Below the pieces are notes generated by a model. The model saw only the letters and a list, made by a program, of their open reading frames with translations, did not search any database and had not been told where the DNA came from. A DNA stretch of 64,000 nucleotides from Flexistipes sp. (GTDB lineage: Bacteria; Chrysiogenota; Deferribacteres; Deferribacterales; Flexistipitaceae): NCBI RefSeq assembly GCF_036172515.1, contig NZ_JAXKVW010000009.1, forward strand, positions 44,304 to 108,303, read 5' to 3'. The position numbers were made by a program, and so were the translations under genes. Shown one piece after another: positions 29,181 to 38,177 of the stretch (positions are counted from its first letter, which is position 1; each line of letters starts with the position of its first letter).

Positions 29181-29897
29181 TCAAAAATCCGATATTTTTC
29201 TCTGGGCAGCAAAAATTACTTCCAGTCCTTTGAATCCCAGCTCGAGCATATCTCCAACTTTACCACGTTCAAAAGGCGACTCTTCGGCAGTACCCTGAAT
29301 TTCTATAATTTTACCGCTCTCAGTGCCCACCAGGTTCATATCAACCTGAGCGCTGGAATCCTCTTCATAGTTCAAATCAAGCAGAAGCTCATCGTTAACC
29401 AGTCCAAGGCTGACAGCTGCAACGCCCTCGGTTACAGGACTTTGTTCAATATCTCCTCTTTCAATCATCTTCTTAACCGCTTTATTCAGTGCAATAAAAG
29501 CACCCGATATGGAGGCGGTTCGCGTGCCGCCGTCCGCCTGTATCACATCGCAGTCCAGTATAATACTCCTTTCCCCCAGCATTTCCAGATTCACAGCGGA
29601 ACGGAGACTCCTGCCGATTAATCGGGATATTTCATGCGTCCTGCCGCTCAGCTTTCCCCTCTGAGCCTCTCTTACATTCCTGGAGTGAGTTGATCTGGGA
29701 AGCATTGAATATTCAGCTGTAACCCACCCTGTATCGGTACCTTTTAAAAAAGGGGGAACACTTTCATTTACAGTGGCATTGCATATTACTTTTGTTTCTC
29801 CAAACTCAATTAAAACAGATCCTTCCGGATATTTCACAAAATCATCCGTAATTTTTATCAGTCTCATTTCATCGTTCGCTCTTTTATCTGTCCTCAT
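29181..29897 (-). CDS. rph: ribonuclease PH
   Basis: Phosphorolytic 3'-5' exoribonuclease that trims tRNA 3' ends. The 238 residues have GSVLIEFGETKVICNATV, GWVTAEYSMLPRSTHSR, LIGRSLRSAVN, the catalytic DCDVIQADGGTRTASISGAFIAL, LLDLNYEEDSSAQVDMNLV and TAEESPF. It is the first gene of the long minus-strand array. Upstream lies a repeat-rich, gene-poor stretch. Confidence 0.96.
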   Translation of the reverse strand: MRTDKRANDEMRLIKITDDFVKYPEGSVLIEFGETKVICNATVNESVPPFLKGTDTGWVTAEYSMLPRSTHSRNVREAQRGKLSGRTHEISRLIGRSLRSAVNLEMLGERSIILDCDVIQADGGTRTASISGAFIALNKAVKKMIERGDIEQSPVTEGVAAVSLGLVNDELLLDLNYEEDSSAQVDMNLVGTESGKIIEIQGTAEESPFERGKVGDMLELGFKGLEVIFAAQRKISDF

Positions 29898-30106
29898 GAA
29901 TCCTCCTATTATAAATTTTCAACAATTCCAAAACCGCTTTTACAGCTTGTACAACAATGTGCATGTGAGCACTCAAAAAAGCATATTACTTAGTAACCTC
30001 ATAATTCAACAATTTCAACCCTTACTCTCTCTGATAAATATCTTTGTCATTTGCCGGCATCATTCAAGTGGGCAGGATCAAAAGCTTGCACTGATTTACA
30101 CTTCAA

Positions 30107-30470
30107 GTCATTACGAGGAGTCCGCTAAATAGCGGACGACGTGGTAATCTCAGATACGAGATTGCTTCGTCGTTATCACTCCTCGCAATGACGAACAAAC
30201 GTCATTACGAGGGACAGAGTCCCGAAGTAATCTCATATCCCGTATGGGAGATTGCTTCACTCCGTTCGCAATGACGAACAAACGTCATCGCGAGGGCGGA
30301 AGCCCGCGGCGATCTCTGTTCTTCAATTCATTACGAGGAGTCCGCGCAATAGCGGGCGACGTGGTAATCTCATATCCCGTGTGGGAGATTGCTTCGCTAC
30401 GCTCGCAATGACCGATTATGGCGTCATTACGAGGAGTCCGCGCAATAGCGGGCGACGTGGTAATCTCAGG
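30107..30470. repeat. cluster A of 'cattacgaggag' palindromic repeats
   Basis: Five tandem or partial units of an imperfect palindrome. One arm begins CATTACGAGGAG...GACGTGGTAATCTC and the other ends GAGATTGCTTCG...CTCGCAATGACG, with a variable middle. Full units occur near 30109-30194, 30203-30276 and 30330-30412, and half-units near 30285 and 30423. The 29898-30586 interval holds nothing else convincing; open frames across it are repeat translations. Confidence 0.85.
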
Positions 30471-30586
30471 TACAGGAGGGAATGAATGATTGGTCAACTA
30501 ATTTTACTAAACAAAATCAAGGTCTTTTAGTCCTTTTCGTGTCCAAATTTTAGCATAGATTTTCCCCTGACTACCAAAGAATTTTC

Positions 30587-30769
30587 TCAATAATGACCTT
30601 TGCATGAAGAAATATCAATTTCTTTCAAATCCTCATATATTGTATAGACTAACCTGTCTTTATGGTTGATACACCTTGAGTATACTCCCTTTTCAAAATA
30701 CTTAAGCCTTTCCGGCTTTCCCCGCCCCTCTCTCGGAGAAACCATAATTTCTCTGACTAAATCAAACAT
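30587..30769 (-). pseudogene. YoeB/Txe-type toxin, N-terminus lost
   Basis: 60 codons matching only the C-terminal two-thirds of YoeB-family endoribonucleases: EGRGKPERLKYFEKG, YSRCINHKDRLVYTI and the terminal SSCKGHY. The conserved SRRI is SRCI here. The first 25 or so residues typical of the family are absent. The frame upstream of ATG 30769 soon hits a stop at 30800. It follows a disrupted YefM-like antitoxin, so the module is probably dead, although the C-terminal catalytic residues (Glu, Arg, His-Tyr) remain. Confidence 0.65.
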
Positions 30770-30773
30770 TTTT

Positions 30774-31022
30774 TCATACTGGTACTTCTCCTTTCTCCCT
30801 TATTCTATGAGATTCTAAATGTGCTGATAAAGATTTTTTGTCTGAAATTATGCGCAGAGTTTCTTTAATAGCTTCATATTCTTATTCAGGAATTAATATT
30901 ACAGAGCCGCTTTCAGATGAAATATTTACCTCTTCACAATTATAGATTGATTGATTTATCACTGTCCGCAAATCAGAACTTGCTTTTTCAAGAGTAATTG
31001 TTTTCGTTATTTGTAAATTCAA
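30774..31022 (-). pseudogene. YefM/Phd-type antitoxin remnant with in-frame stop
   Basis: Minus-strand frame reading TITLEKASSDLRTVINQS, then ISSESGSVILIPE, a TAA stop at 30882-30884, then EYEAIKETLRIISDKKSL and a tail ending GEVPV at a TGA (30774-30776). This is the pattern of YefM antitoxins: TISxSEARxNL, AVLLSEEDY, EAxxETLxLL. There is no ATG start; only a TTG at 31020-31022 directly after the preceding toxin's stop. One point mutation (GAA/CAA/AAA to TAA) explains the break. Confidence 0.6.
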
Positions 31023-31346
31023 TTATTTCAACAGCCTTCTTTCAAGTAGTGACTGTAAACTGCGTCTGCCGTCAACAATCAGCATTATATATACATTCTC
31101 TTTATCCGGTTTATAAATTATTCTGTAGGGCTTAAAAAATAACTCCCTAAAATCATTAACACCAATTTCCGACAATTCACTGGGAACAGTCACCCTTTCA
31201 GGAAATGACTCCAATCTTCTAATTATTTTTTCTATTTCTTTAATCACATACAAGGCATTTTCAGATGAATCATTTTGCGAGATATACCTGTATATCTCGT
31301 TTAAATCTTCCGCAGCGTCATCAGTAAAATATACGTTAAAATTCAT
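31023..31346 (-). CDS. RelE/ParE-family toxin
   Basis: 107 residues of the RelE/ParE fold: FTDDAAEDLNEIYRYISQND, ALYVIKEIEKIIRRLESFPER, FRELFFKPYRIIYKPDKENVYIMLIVDGRRSLQSLLERR. The Arg/His pattern fits a ParE-like toxin (gyrase or mRNA target not decidable). Its ATG overlaps the antitoxin stop by one base, the usual antitoxin-first order. The open frame looks intact, so this module may be functional. Confidence 0.85.
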   Translation of the reverse strand: MNFNVYFTDDAAEDLNEIYRYISQNDSSENALYVIKEIEKIIRRLESFPERVTVPSELSEIGVNDFRELFFKPYRIIYKPDKENVYIMLIVDGRRSLQSLLERRLLK

Positions 31347-31621
31347 TAAGCATTCTCATTGCTCTTATAAATTTTATCAAAGACATCAGAAGACGGTTTA
31401 ATTTTGTCTTCTTCAATTTGTTTATTCCCCAAAGCTAATATTTTTAAAAGATTTAAAGTTTCCTGTGTTCGTTCATAACTATCAATATCCTGCAGCACAA
31501 CCTTGGCTTCACCGTTTTGAGTAATTATTAATGGTTCTTTTTCTTTCTTAATGTTTCTGATTATTTCCGATGCATGTACTTTTAAATAACTCAAAGGTTT
31601 TATTTTCGATGATAATTTCAT
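31346..31621 (-). CDS. Phd/YefM-family antitoxin
   Basis: 91 residues. The N-terminal Phd/YefM DNA-binding fold reads IKPLSYLKVHASEIIRNIKKEKEPLIITQNGEAKVVLQDIDSYERTQETL. The disordered C-terminal tail (about 60-91) would wrap the toxin. ATG 31621 follows AAAGGTG; a GTG two codons earlier is less likely. It probably represses its own operon. It lies about 90 bp from repeat cluster B. Confidence 0.85.
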   Translation of the reverse strand: MKLSSKIKPLSYLKVHASEIIRNIKKEKEPLIITQNGEAKVVLQDIDSYERTQETLNLLKILALGNKQIEEDKIKPSSDVFDKIYKSNENA

Positions 31622-31713
31622 AGACACCTTTCTTGACCTAAATATAGACTCTATTTAAGTCTGTTTCAACAGTTTTATTTTAACCATTATTTTACCACTA
31701 TTGGCGCTCATTG

Positions 31714-32104
31714 CGTCATTGCGAGGAGCCGGAGGCGACGTAGTAATCTCGTGTCCCATAAGTGAGATTGCTTCGTCGTTATCACTCCTCGCAATGACGA
31801 ACAAACGTCATCGCGAGGGCGGCAGCCCGCGGCAATCTACGTTCTTCAAGTCATTACAAGGAACAAAGTCTCGAAATAATCTTATGTCCCGTATGGGAGA
31901 TTGCTTCACTCCATTCGCAATGACGTTTTTTGGGCGTCATTACGAGGAGCCGGAGGCGACGTGGTAATCTCGTGTCCCATAAGTGAGATTGCTTCGTCGT
32001 TATCACTCCTCGCAATGACGAATTATTGCATCATCGCGAGGGCGACAGCCCGTGGCGATCTCATGTCCCGTAGGGGAGATTGCTTCACTCCATTCGCAAT
32101 GACG
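31714..32104. repeat. cluster B of 'cattgcgaggag' palindromic repeats
   Basis: Four to five units of the same palindromic family as cluster A, starting CGTCATTGCGAGGAGCCGGAGGCGACG. Full units run near 31714-31800, 31853-31924, 31937-32022 and 32030-32104, and there is a half-unit near 31808. Together with cluster A it brackets the two toxin-antitoxin modules. Apart from these repeats and a following word-repeat tract the 31622-32224 interval is empty. Confidence 0.85.
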
Positions 32105-32107
32105 GCT

Positions 32108-32220
32108 CAACCATATCAACCACTTCAGCTTTTTCAACTGCTTAACCTTAACCTTTTCCTTTACCTGTATTTCTCCACTTCTCCATCTCACTCTCTCACG
32201 CATAACTCATTACGGTCTTT
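32108..32220. repeat. modular word-repeat tract
   Basis: CAACC-type words, then CTTAACCTTAACC, then CTTCTCCACTTCTCC and CACTCTCTCAC, then CGCATAACTCATTACGG: the same block order as the second half of 3281-3452. Confidence 0.55.
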
Positions 32221-32224
32221 CCCG

Positions 32225-33988
32225 TCACTGTCCGGCACGCACACAGCGAACATTATAATCATCATTCTTATCGTAGAAATAGTATTCATTATTTATAAAG
32301 TTAATACTAAAGGCTTTGTAAGTATAACGGGAATAAGTAGTAGACGACCAATACCTATATGATTGTACATTTTCAAACACAGGATCTATTGCCGGATAGT
32401 ATTCATTGTAATCCGCAATACTTCTTAGCTCATTAATATTAGGCAGTCGCCAGTCGGTGGCACCACCAAGGTTAAGGCTTTCACAATAATTAATTGCATT
32501 TTCCCATTTCATAGATACAGTTTCATTATCCTGCCATATAAGACCTGTAGTATTATCAGTTACTATTTCTTCAGTACTGTCTCTGCTAAAACTGCTCTCT
32601 GGCAGACTATTTCCACGAACACAGCGTACAATATAAGTAGCTGTTTTAGTATCTACGCTGTCACGGCCACTAATAAAAACAATATCCCACGCAGAACTAT
32701 TATCATTTGAAAATGTGGTAGACGACCAATAACGGGTTGATAAGACATTTTCGAACACAGAATCTATTGAAGGAGAATATTTTCCTGAATCTACAATTGT
32801 GGCAAGCTCTTTTATTGTAGGCAGTCTCCAGTCGGAGTAACCCCCATGTGTTTTGTTCTGACAGTATGTTTTGGCTTTAGGCCAATTTATATCCACATTT
32901 TCAGCATCAGTATCATCCTGCCACATTAATCCAGTAGTCTCATCTGTAACAATATTAGTAGAGTTGTCTCTTGAATAGCTTCTCGGTGCACCCGCCTGAT
33001 AATATCCGTCATCCTTTATACTACCGTCTGTTACAACATTGCCATCAGCATCATAGCTTTTCGTCTGCCCGGTCTCAACTAACATTGTTAAGTTTTCATC
33101 AATATCGCCATCACAGTCATTGTCTTTATTATCAGCTAATTCAGCAGCTCCAGGATATACATCTGAACTATTATCATCACAGTCAGTATTATTACTAACC
33201 AAGTCTATTGTAGGCGGGTCTCCTATAACAGTAGTATTATCAGTAGGATCTCCAAAACCGTCACCGTCTGAATCGAAATAATATGTAATGGCACCTTCGT
33301 CTATACTTCCGTCACAATTATTATCTACTCCATCCACTACCTCTGTAGCTCCGGGATTTATATTTGCATCGCTGTCATCACAGTCAGTATTGTCTGTCAC
33401 ATATCCAGTAGGCTGGCTTGTAGCATAAGTGGAGCTACTTGGATTACCGTAGCCGTCACCGTCTGAGTCTTCATAATAAATTGAAAAACCTTCGTCAGTA
33501 GACCCGTCACAGTTGTTATCTTTGCTGTCATATATCTCTGTAGCTCCGGGATTTATATCTGGGTCGCTGTCATCACAGTCAGTATTGTCTGTCACATATC
33601 CAGTAGGCTGGCTTGTAGCATAAGTGAAACTACTTGGATTACCGTAGCCGTCACCGTCTGAATCTTCATAATAAATTGAAAAGTCTTCGTCAATATCTCC
33701 ATCACCATCATTATCAATTCCATCTGCTAACTCAGGCGCTCCAGGATACACGTCTGCATTTGTATCATCAAAATCCGTATTGTCCAAAACATAACCGCTC
33801 GGCAGGCTTGTATCTGTCATTGAATAATTAGCATCCCCGTAACCGTCTCCGTCTGAGTCTAAGTAATATGTCTTTGTCTCCTGATTTGTAGGTGGTTGAT
33901 CAATATCTGCATCATCATCGCTAAAAAAACCGCAGCCGTACAAAAAAAACACTGATACGATTAGTAAAAAACTCAAAACTCCTCTCAT
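32225..33988 (-). CDS. lipoprotein with MopE-type metal-binding repeats and two DUF1566 domains
   Basis: 587-residue surface or periplasmic lipoprotein of unknown function. The signal peptide has Cys19 in VFFLYGC. Residues about 30-300 contain about four 55-residue repeats built on YYxDSDGDGYGD, DNTDCDDSDxxxxPGA and DGxDNNCDGSxDE, acid-rich motifs like the putative metal-binding motif named after MopE (likely Ca2+). The C-terminal half has two DUF1566 domains (TTGLMWQDDTD...WRLPTIKEL...YWSSTTFS and TTGLIWQDNET...WRLPNINEL...YWSSTTYS). ATG 33988 follows GGAGGG; an upstream GTG is ignored. The coding DNA of repeats 2 and 3 is nearly identical, suggesting recent duplication. Confidence 0.85.
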   Translation of the reverse strand: MRGVLSFLLIVSVFFLYGCGFFSDDDADIDQPPTNQETKTYYLDSDGDGYGDANYSMTDTSLPSGYVLDNTDFDDTNADVYPGAPELADGIDNDGDGDIDEDFSIYYEDSDGDGYGNPSSFTYATSQPTGYVTDNTDCDDSDPDINPGATEIYDSKDNNCDGSTDEGFSIYYEDSDGDGYGNPSSSTYATSQPTGYVTDNTDCDDSDANINPGATEVVDGVDNNCDGSIDEGAITYYFDSDGDGFGDPTDNTTVIGDPPTIDLVSNNTDCDDNSSDVYPGAAELADNKDNDCDGDIDENLTMLVETGQTKSYDADGNVVTDGSIKDDGYYQAGAPRSYSRDNSTNIVTDETTGLMWQDDTDAENVDINWPKAKTYCQNKTHGGYSDWRLPTIKELATIVDSGKYSPSIDSVFENVLSTRYWSSTTFSNDNSSAWDIVFISGRDSVDTKTATYIVRCVRGNSLPESSFSRDSTEEIVTDNTTGLIWQDNETVSMKWENAINYCESLNLGGATDWRLPNINELRSIADYNEYYPAIDPVFENVQSYRYWSSTTYSRYTYKAFSINFINNEYYFYDKNDDYNVRCVRAGQ

Positions 33989-34245
33989 AACACCCTCCAC
34001 AAATTTTATAAGTAAACAGCAAAAAAATAACAGAGCTATATTAAGGAATATTCAGTTTTCAATGGATCAATTTTAGTGATATTTTTTAAAAGTTTTAAAA
34101 AACTCAGGATTTGCGGCTTCGACCATGAAAAGTTAGCTTTAAAACATAGTGTTACCAACCAGGCGGGGATAACCGAGCAACCAATTTTTAAGTACTCGAC
34201 CGAAAACTTGAACTTGGAAAAACACATTATTCAAAGCTCTCATTT

Positions 34246-34379
34246 TAAGACCTTTGAATAACTCAGGAAGCGCGGTTTTAGCCGGGTAAAGCGTTCTTTT
34301 GAAATTCAGTATTCACAGGCCTGCGGGACTAAAGTCCCACTTCCTAAAACATTGAAGAACAAATTATTCAAAGGTCTTA
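34246..34379. repeat. 134-bp segment bounded by a perfect 16-bp inverted repeat
   Basis: TAAGACCTTTGAATAA at 34246-34261 is repeated inverted at 34364-34379. The left arm also pairs with ATTATTCAAAG at 34226-34236, and an internal hairpin GGGACTAAAGTCCC lies near 34327. The 33989-34714 gap otherwise holds the element at 34469 and no gene I can support. Confidence 0.7.
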
Positions 34380-34468
34380 TTTTATTTACTTCATAATAAA
34401 CTTATAGATTATTCAAATATTATTTGCAACAATATTATTTATTTTTATAGATTTTTTTAATATTGATT

Positions 34469-34694
34469 CAAATTTCTCACTTACACTTTTCACAAGTCTT
34501 TGTTCAGCCTGATAAATATCAGCTTCGCTGATACCCTGTGGTATTTAACAAGACAGGGAGTGTTAACGACGAACAGGCGTCATCGCTAGGGCGGCAGCCC
34601 GCGGCGATCTCATATCCAGTATGGGAAATTGCCTCCCAAGCACTTAAGGCGTTAAGTGCTCGGTTCGCAATAACCGAACCAAGTGCGAAACTTG
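34469..34694. mobile_element. MITE-like element, copy 1 (226 bp)
   Basis: The right end is AAGTGCGAAACTTG and the left end is its imperfect inverse (CAAATTTCTCACTT, two mismatches). The interior shares TACACTTTT, GTCTTTGTTCA, AAATATCAGCTTCGCTGAT, CCTGTGG and CAGGGAGTG with the copy at 46786-46976. A 'catcgc...caataac' palindromic repeat unit lies in its right half. It codes for nothing. Confidence 0.7.
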
Positions 34695-34714
34695 AATAAA
34701 CAATACGAAGACAG

Positions 34715-36238
34715 CTACTCGTATTCTAAAAATCTGTATCTGACAGCTTCGAGAACGTGTGCCGGCTTTAATTCATCTGAGCCTTCCAGATCGGCAATCG
34801 TCCGGGAAACCTTCAAAAGCTTTGAATAAGCTCTAGCGGAAAGGCCGTATTTATTGTTAATATTTTCGAGAATTTTAAGTCCGTCATCGTTGAGATTACA
34901 GTATTTTCGCAACATACGCTCGCTCATTTGTGAATTGTAGTTTATATCCTCTGCATGAAATCGTTTTTTCTGGATATCTATAGCCTTCTCAACCCGGCGC
35001 CTTATTGATTCGGAGCTTTCCCCCGGTTTCATATCGGACAAATCTTTAAAGTCTATCGAATTTACAGAAACCTGCAGATCTATTCTGTCCATAAGCGGAC
35101 CTGAAAGTCTGCTCCGGTAACGCTGAATCTGATGAGGCGTGCATGTACACGGCTTTACTTTATCGCCAAGGTTGCCGCAGGGGCAGGGGTTACATGCGCC
35201 CACAAGCATAAAGTTTGCCGGATAGACCACCGACCGGTTAGCCCTGGATACAGTAACATACCCGTCTTCCATAGGCTGCCTGAGCACTTCCAGAACACTC
35301 CGCTTAAACTCCAGTATCTCATCGAGGAACAAAATCCCATTGTTGGCAACACTCACAGCTCCCGGCCTGACCTCTCTTGTGCCCCCTATTACAGAGACAT
35401 CACTGGAGGTATGGTGAGGGGAAACAAAAGGTCTGTCCACCACAAGATTTCCCTTTCCTCTTATCAAACCGGCAACCGAGTGGATTTTTGTCGTTTGTAT
35501 CGCCTCGTCAATAGTCATTACAGGCAGAATGGAAGGAATTCTTTTGGCTATCATTGTTTTGCCGCTGCCGGGAGAACCGATAAAAAGAAGATTATGCATA
35601 CCGGCCGCAGCAATTTCAGCTGCTCTTTTTGCAAAAAACTGCCCCTTGACATCTGCAAAATCCAGGCTGAATTTCCTGGCTTCAGCAAAATAATCATCTA
35701 TATTGGTTTCAAAAGGTTCTTTTTCCAATTCCCCCTGCAAAAATCTCAGTACATCTGAAAAAGTGCTGAATCCGAACACCTCCATTCCGCTTACCACACT
35801 GGCTTCCTCTGCATTTTCCTCCGGCAGAATCACCTTATTAAAGCCGGCACCGGCTGCATCTATGACCATCGGCAGAACTCCGTTAACCCCTCTTAATTTG
35901 GCATCTAAAGATAATTCTCCGATAAAAACGGTATCGTCAAGTTTTGCATCTATTATTCCGAATGCTTTGAGTAACCCAATGGCCATAGGCAGATCAAAAT
36001 GAGTCCCCTCTTTTTTAAAATCGGCAGGTGCCAGATTTACCGTAATGGCATTGGAAAATAGATTGAATCCGAGATTTTTAAGGGAAGACTTCACCCTTTC
36101 CCTGCTCTCGCGTACAGCTCCTTCAGCCAGCCCTACCACTGTAAAAGAGGGCATACCCATACTTTTTATATCCACTTCCACATCAACACATACGGATTCT
36201 ATTCCCACAAGGTGTGAACTGCTGATTTTTGTAAACAT
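34715..36238 (-). CDS. comM: YifB/ComM-family Mg-chelatase-like AAA+ ATPase
   Basis: AAA+ helicase-type ATPase; ComM promotes branch migration during natural transformation. It has 507 residues: an N-terminal Lon-like fold (VGLAEGAVRESRERVKSSLKNLGF, DLPMAIGLL), Walker A FIGSPGSGKTMIAKRIPSILP, Walker B GILFLDEILEFKRSVLEVLRQPMEDG, the four-Cys insert CNPCPCGNLGDKVKPCTC, sensor GPLMDRIDLQV and a C-terminal helical domain with SARAYSKLLKVSRTIADL. No other competence genes are nearby. The zinc-like Cys cluster is typical of the family. Confidence 0.95.
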   Translation of the reverse strand: MFTKISSSHLVGIESVCVDVEVDIKSMGMPSFTVVGLAEGAVRESRERVKSSLKNLGFNLFSNAITVNLAPADFKKEGTHFDLPMAIGLLKAFGIIDAKLDDTVFIGELSLDAKLRGVNGVLPMVIDAAGAGFNKVILPEENAEEASVVSGMEVFGFSTFSDVLRFLQGELEKEPFETNIDDYFAEARKFSLDFADVKGQFFAKRAAEIAAAGMHNLLFIGSPGSGKTMIAKRIPSILPVMTIDEAIQTTKIHSVAGLIRGKGNLVVDRPFVSPHHTSSDVSVIGGTREVRPGAVSVANNGILFLDEILEFKRSVLEVLRQPMEDGYVTVSRANRSVVYPANFMLVGACNPCPCGNLGDKVKPCTCTPHQIQRYRSRLSGPLMDRIDLQVSVNSIDFKDLSDMKPGESSESIRRRVEKAIDIQKKRFHAEDINYNSQMSERMLRKYCNLNDDGLKILENINNKYGLSARAYSKLLKVSRTIADLEGSDELKPAHVLEAVRYRFLEYE

Positions 36239-36311
36239 AACTTTCCCTGATAAATTAAACCAATAACGGCTCTTATATGGAATTTTTCAAAAAGTAATAT
36301 ACATTAATTTA

Positions 36312-37184
36312 TTAAAGATTGTCGTTCAAATAATAGAGTTTGTAGCCTTTATCTGCCGTAAAGAGGTTTTTTATTTCCGTCATTCCATTTAAGAGATTAT
36401 CCAGAACATTTTCTTTCTCATTGTAATAGTACAAATCTATATCTTTCACCCCTATCTGCTTCTTCAAACTTTCCACGGTATCATAAAAGCCGCCTATTTC
36501 ATCCACCAAACCTATTTCCAGAGCTTTTTTACCCGTTATTACCCTTCCGTCAGCATACGTTCTCAGCTTCTCTTCCTTGATTTTCCTGGCTTTTAAAATA
36601 TCGTGGATAAAACTTTCGTACACCTGATCAATGGTATTCTGCAGAATTTTGCGCTCAGCCTCCGTCAAACTCCTGTTGGAAGCTCCGATATCCTTGAATT
36701 TGCCGCTCTTTATCGTTTCTATTTGCACACCTATTTTTTCATAAAGACCGCTTAAGTTGGTGAACTTCATTATAACACCGATACTCCCTGTTAAAGTGCC
36801 ATCAAGAGCAAAAATCTTATCAGAGGCAGCAGCAACATAGTAACCGCCTGAGGCAGCAAGTGTGCTCATGCTAACATAAACAGGCTTGTCAATTTTTCTC
36901 AAAATACGGTATATTTCCTGACTGGGGGCAACGGCACCGCCTGGTGAGTTAATTCTGATCAAAAAACCTTTCACATTCGGATTATCATGAAACTTTTTAT
37001 AGGCATTAAGGAACTTATCCGAGTTAAGGATAATACCTTCAAGTTTTATAACTACGATTTTGGGATTTGTCAGATTTTTGGTGTCTATACCGGTATAGCT
37101 TACAATAGCGTTAATGAAAAAAATAATTACCAGTAAAACCAATACAGCACTAAATACTTTTGAAAGTACCCTCTTTTTTGACAC
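36312..37184 (-). CDS. sppA: signal peptide peptidase SppA (short form)
   Basis: Inner-membrane serine protease (S49) that degrades cleaved signal peptides. 290 residues with one N-terminal helix (VFSAVLVLLVIIFFINAIVSY), LIRINSPGGAVAPSQEIYR, the nucleophile Ser in STLAASGGYYVAAASD, TLTGSIGVIM, and the general-base Lys in IKSGKFKDIG. This is the half-length form found in Gram-positives and many phyla, not the tandem E. coli form. The start is GTG 37184 behind AAGGGG. Confidence 0.93.
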   Translation of the reverse strand: MSKKRVLSKVFSAVLVLLVIIFFINAIVSYTGIDTKNLTNPKIVVIKLEGIILNSDKFLNAYKKFHDNPNVKGFLIRINSPGGAVAPSQEIYRILRKIDKPVYVSMSTLAASGGYYVAAASDKIFALDGTLTGSIGVIMKFTNLSGLYEKIGVQIETIKSGKFKDIGASNRSLTEAERKILQNTIDQVYESFIHDILKARKIKEEKLRTYADGRVITGKKALEIGLVDEIGGFYDTVESLKKQIGVKDIDLYYYNEKENVLDNLLNGMTEIKNLFTADKGYKLYYLNDNL

Positions 37185-37196
37185 CTGTTCCCCTTT

Positions 37197-38171
37197 TTAA
37201 TTCAAAGTAACAAACAAGTATACTATATATACAGCTAAAATGTAAACAGAATAAACAGATAAGTGACCCACACGAAATTTTGAAAACTTATCCTGTTTAA
37301 TCCCCAGTAAAGCTATTAATGACATTATACATGCAATCAAGCCGGTAAACAGATGGGCGGGCTCAACAAATTCAAATACACTGCCTTTGAAGTAAAAAAT
37401 GTCAATAACAGGAATGATAAACATATTAAAAACATTTGATCCGAACAGATTACCGATTGCCATATTTGTAGCGCCTACTTTTACTGCACCATAACAGGAA
37501 GCCAGTTCGGGCAGACTCGTCACCAGTGCAAGCAGTAGAGCGCCCACCACAGATTGTCCGAGACCTGTTATAATTGCAACCTGATCTGCACTTTTGCTCA
37601 GAAGAAGGCCGGCAAAAACAATAATAGTAGCATTCAACAAAAACATATATAGCGCTTTATTAAGAGGAATCTCGGGAACACTCCCTTCTTCGGGAAGAAG
37701 TTCTATTGCCGAAGATTTATAGGCATTGTAAAGGGAAATAAAGAAAACAAATACTGTCAAAATACTTAAAAGGCTAATCCAGCCGATTACGGGGAAACCT
37801 ATAACAAATCCGGTAAACGTAACGACCATGATAAGCAGCCCATAAATACCTGAAATTGTATTGGACATACTTACATCTTTAAAAAATGATCCCTTTCTGA
37901 AAACAAAGTCTAAAATAAAAATTACAAAAATGTTAAAAACGTTGGAGCCGTAAACATTACCGAATGCCAGATCCGGAGCATCCACAATAGTTACTGCACC
38001 AATTGAAGAAATAAGTTCAGGGAGGCTGGTGAAAAGAGCAAGCATTGTAATTCCGACAAAGCTATGCCCCAGCTTGGTTTTCAAAGCAATTACATCGCCG
38101 TATTCCGACAGTTTTATCCCTGAAACAATAACCAGAACTGCCGAAATAAAAAACAGCAGGAAATATACCAT
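37197..38171 (-). CDS. Ca2+/Na+ (CaCA family) antiporter
   Basis: 324-residue membrane exchanger of the YrbG type. It has two inverted repeats with the alpha motifs GHSFVGITMLALFTSLPELISS and GQSVVGALLLALVTSLPELASC, each followed by NVYGSNVFNIFVI or NLFGSNVFNMFIIP. About ten membrane helices. Ion choice (Ca2+, Na+, K+) is not readable. It sits between sppA and rpsA, six bases from rpsA. Confidence 0.9.
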   Translation of the reverse strand: MVYFLLFFISAVLVIVSGIKLSEYGDVIALKTKLGHSFVGITMLALFTSLPELISSIGAVTIVDAPDLAFGNVYGSNVFNIFVIFILDFVFRKGSFFKDVSMSNTISGIYGLLIMVVTFTGFVIGFPVIGWISLLSILTVFVFFISLYNAYKSSAIELLPEEGSVPEIPLNKALYMFLLNATIIVFAGLLLSKSADQVAIITGLGQSVVGALLLALVTSLPELASCYGAVKVGATNMAIGNLFGSNVFNMFIIPVIDIFYFKGSVFEFVEPAHLFTGLIACIMSLIALLGIKQDKFSKFRVGHLSVYSVYILAVYIVYLFVTLN

Positions 38172-38177
38172 TTTAAA

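Noticed and set aside
30252..30497. Open frames across the palindromic repeats
   Set aside because: They translate the repeat on both strands (strings such as ITRSPRNSGRRGN) and have no ribosome-binding site; the same applies to 31701-32362.
30107..32104. Possible CRISPR arrays in the repeat clusters
   Set aside because: Repeats are palindromic, of unequal length and adjoining, without unique spacers of constant size, and no cas genes are present.
34036..34261. Short open frames on both strands next to the DUF1566 lipoprotein
   Set aside because: They lie in inverted-repeat DNA, lack Shine-Dalgarno sequences and overlap each other.
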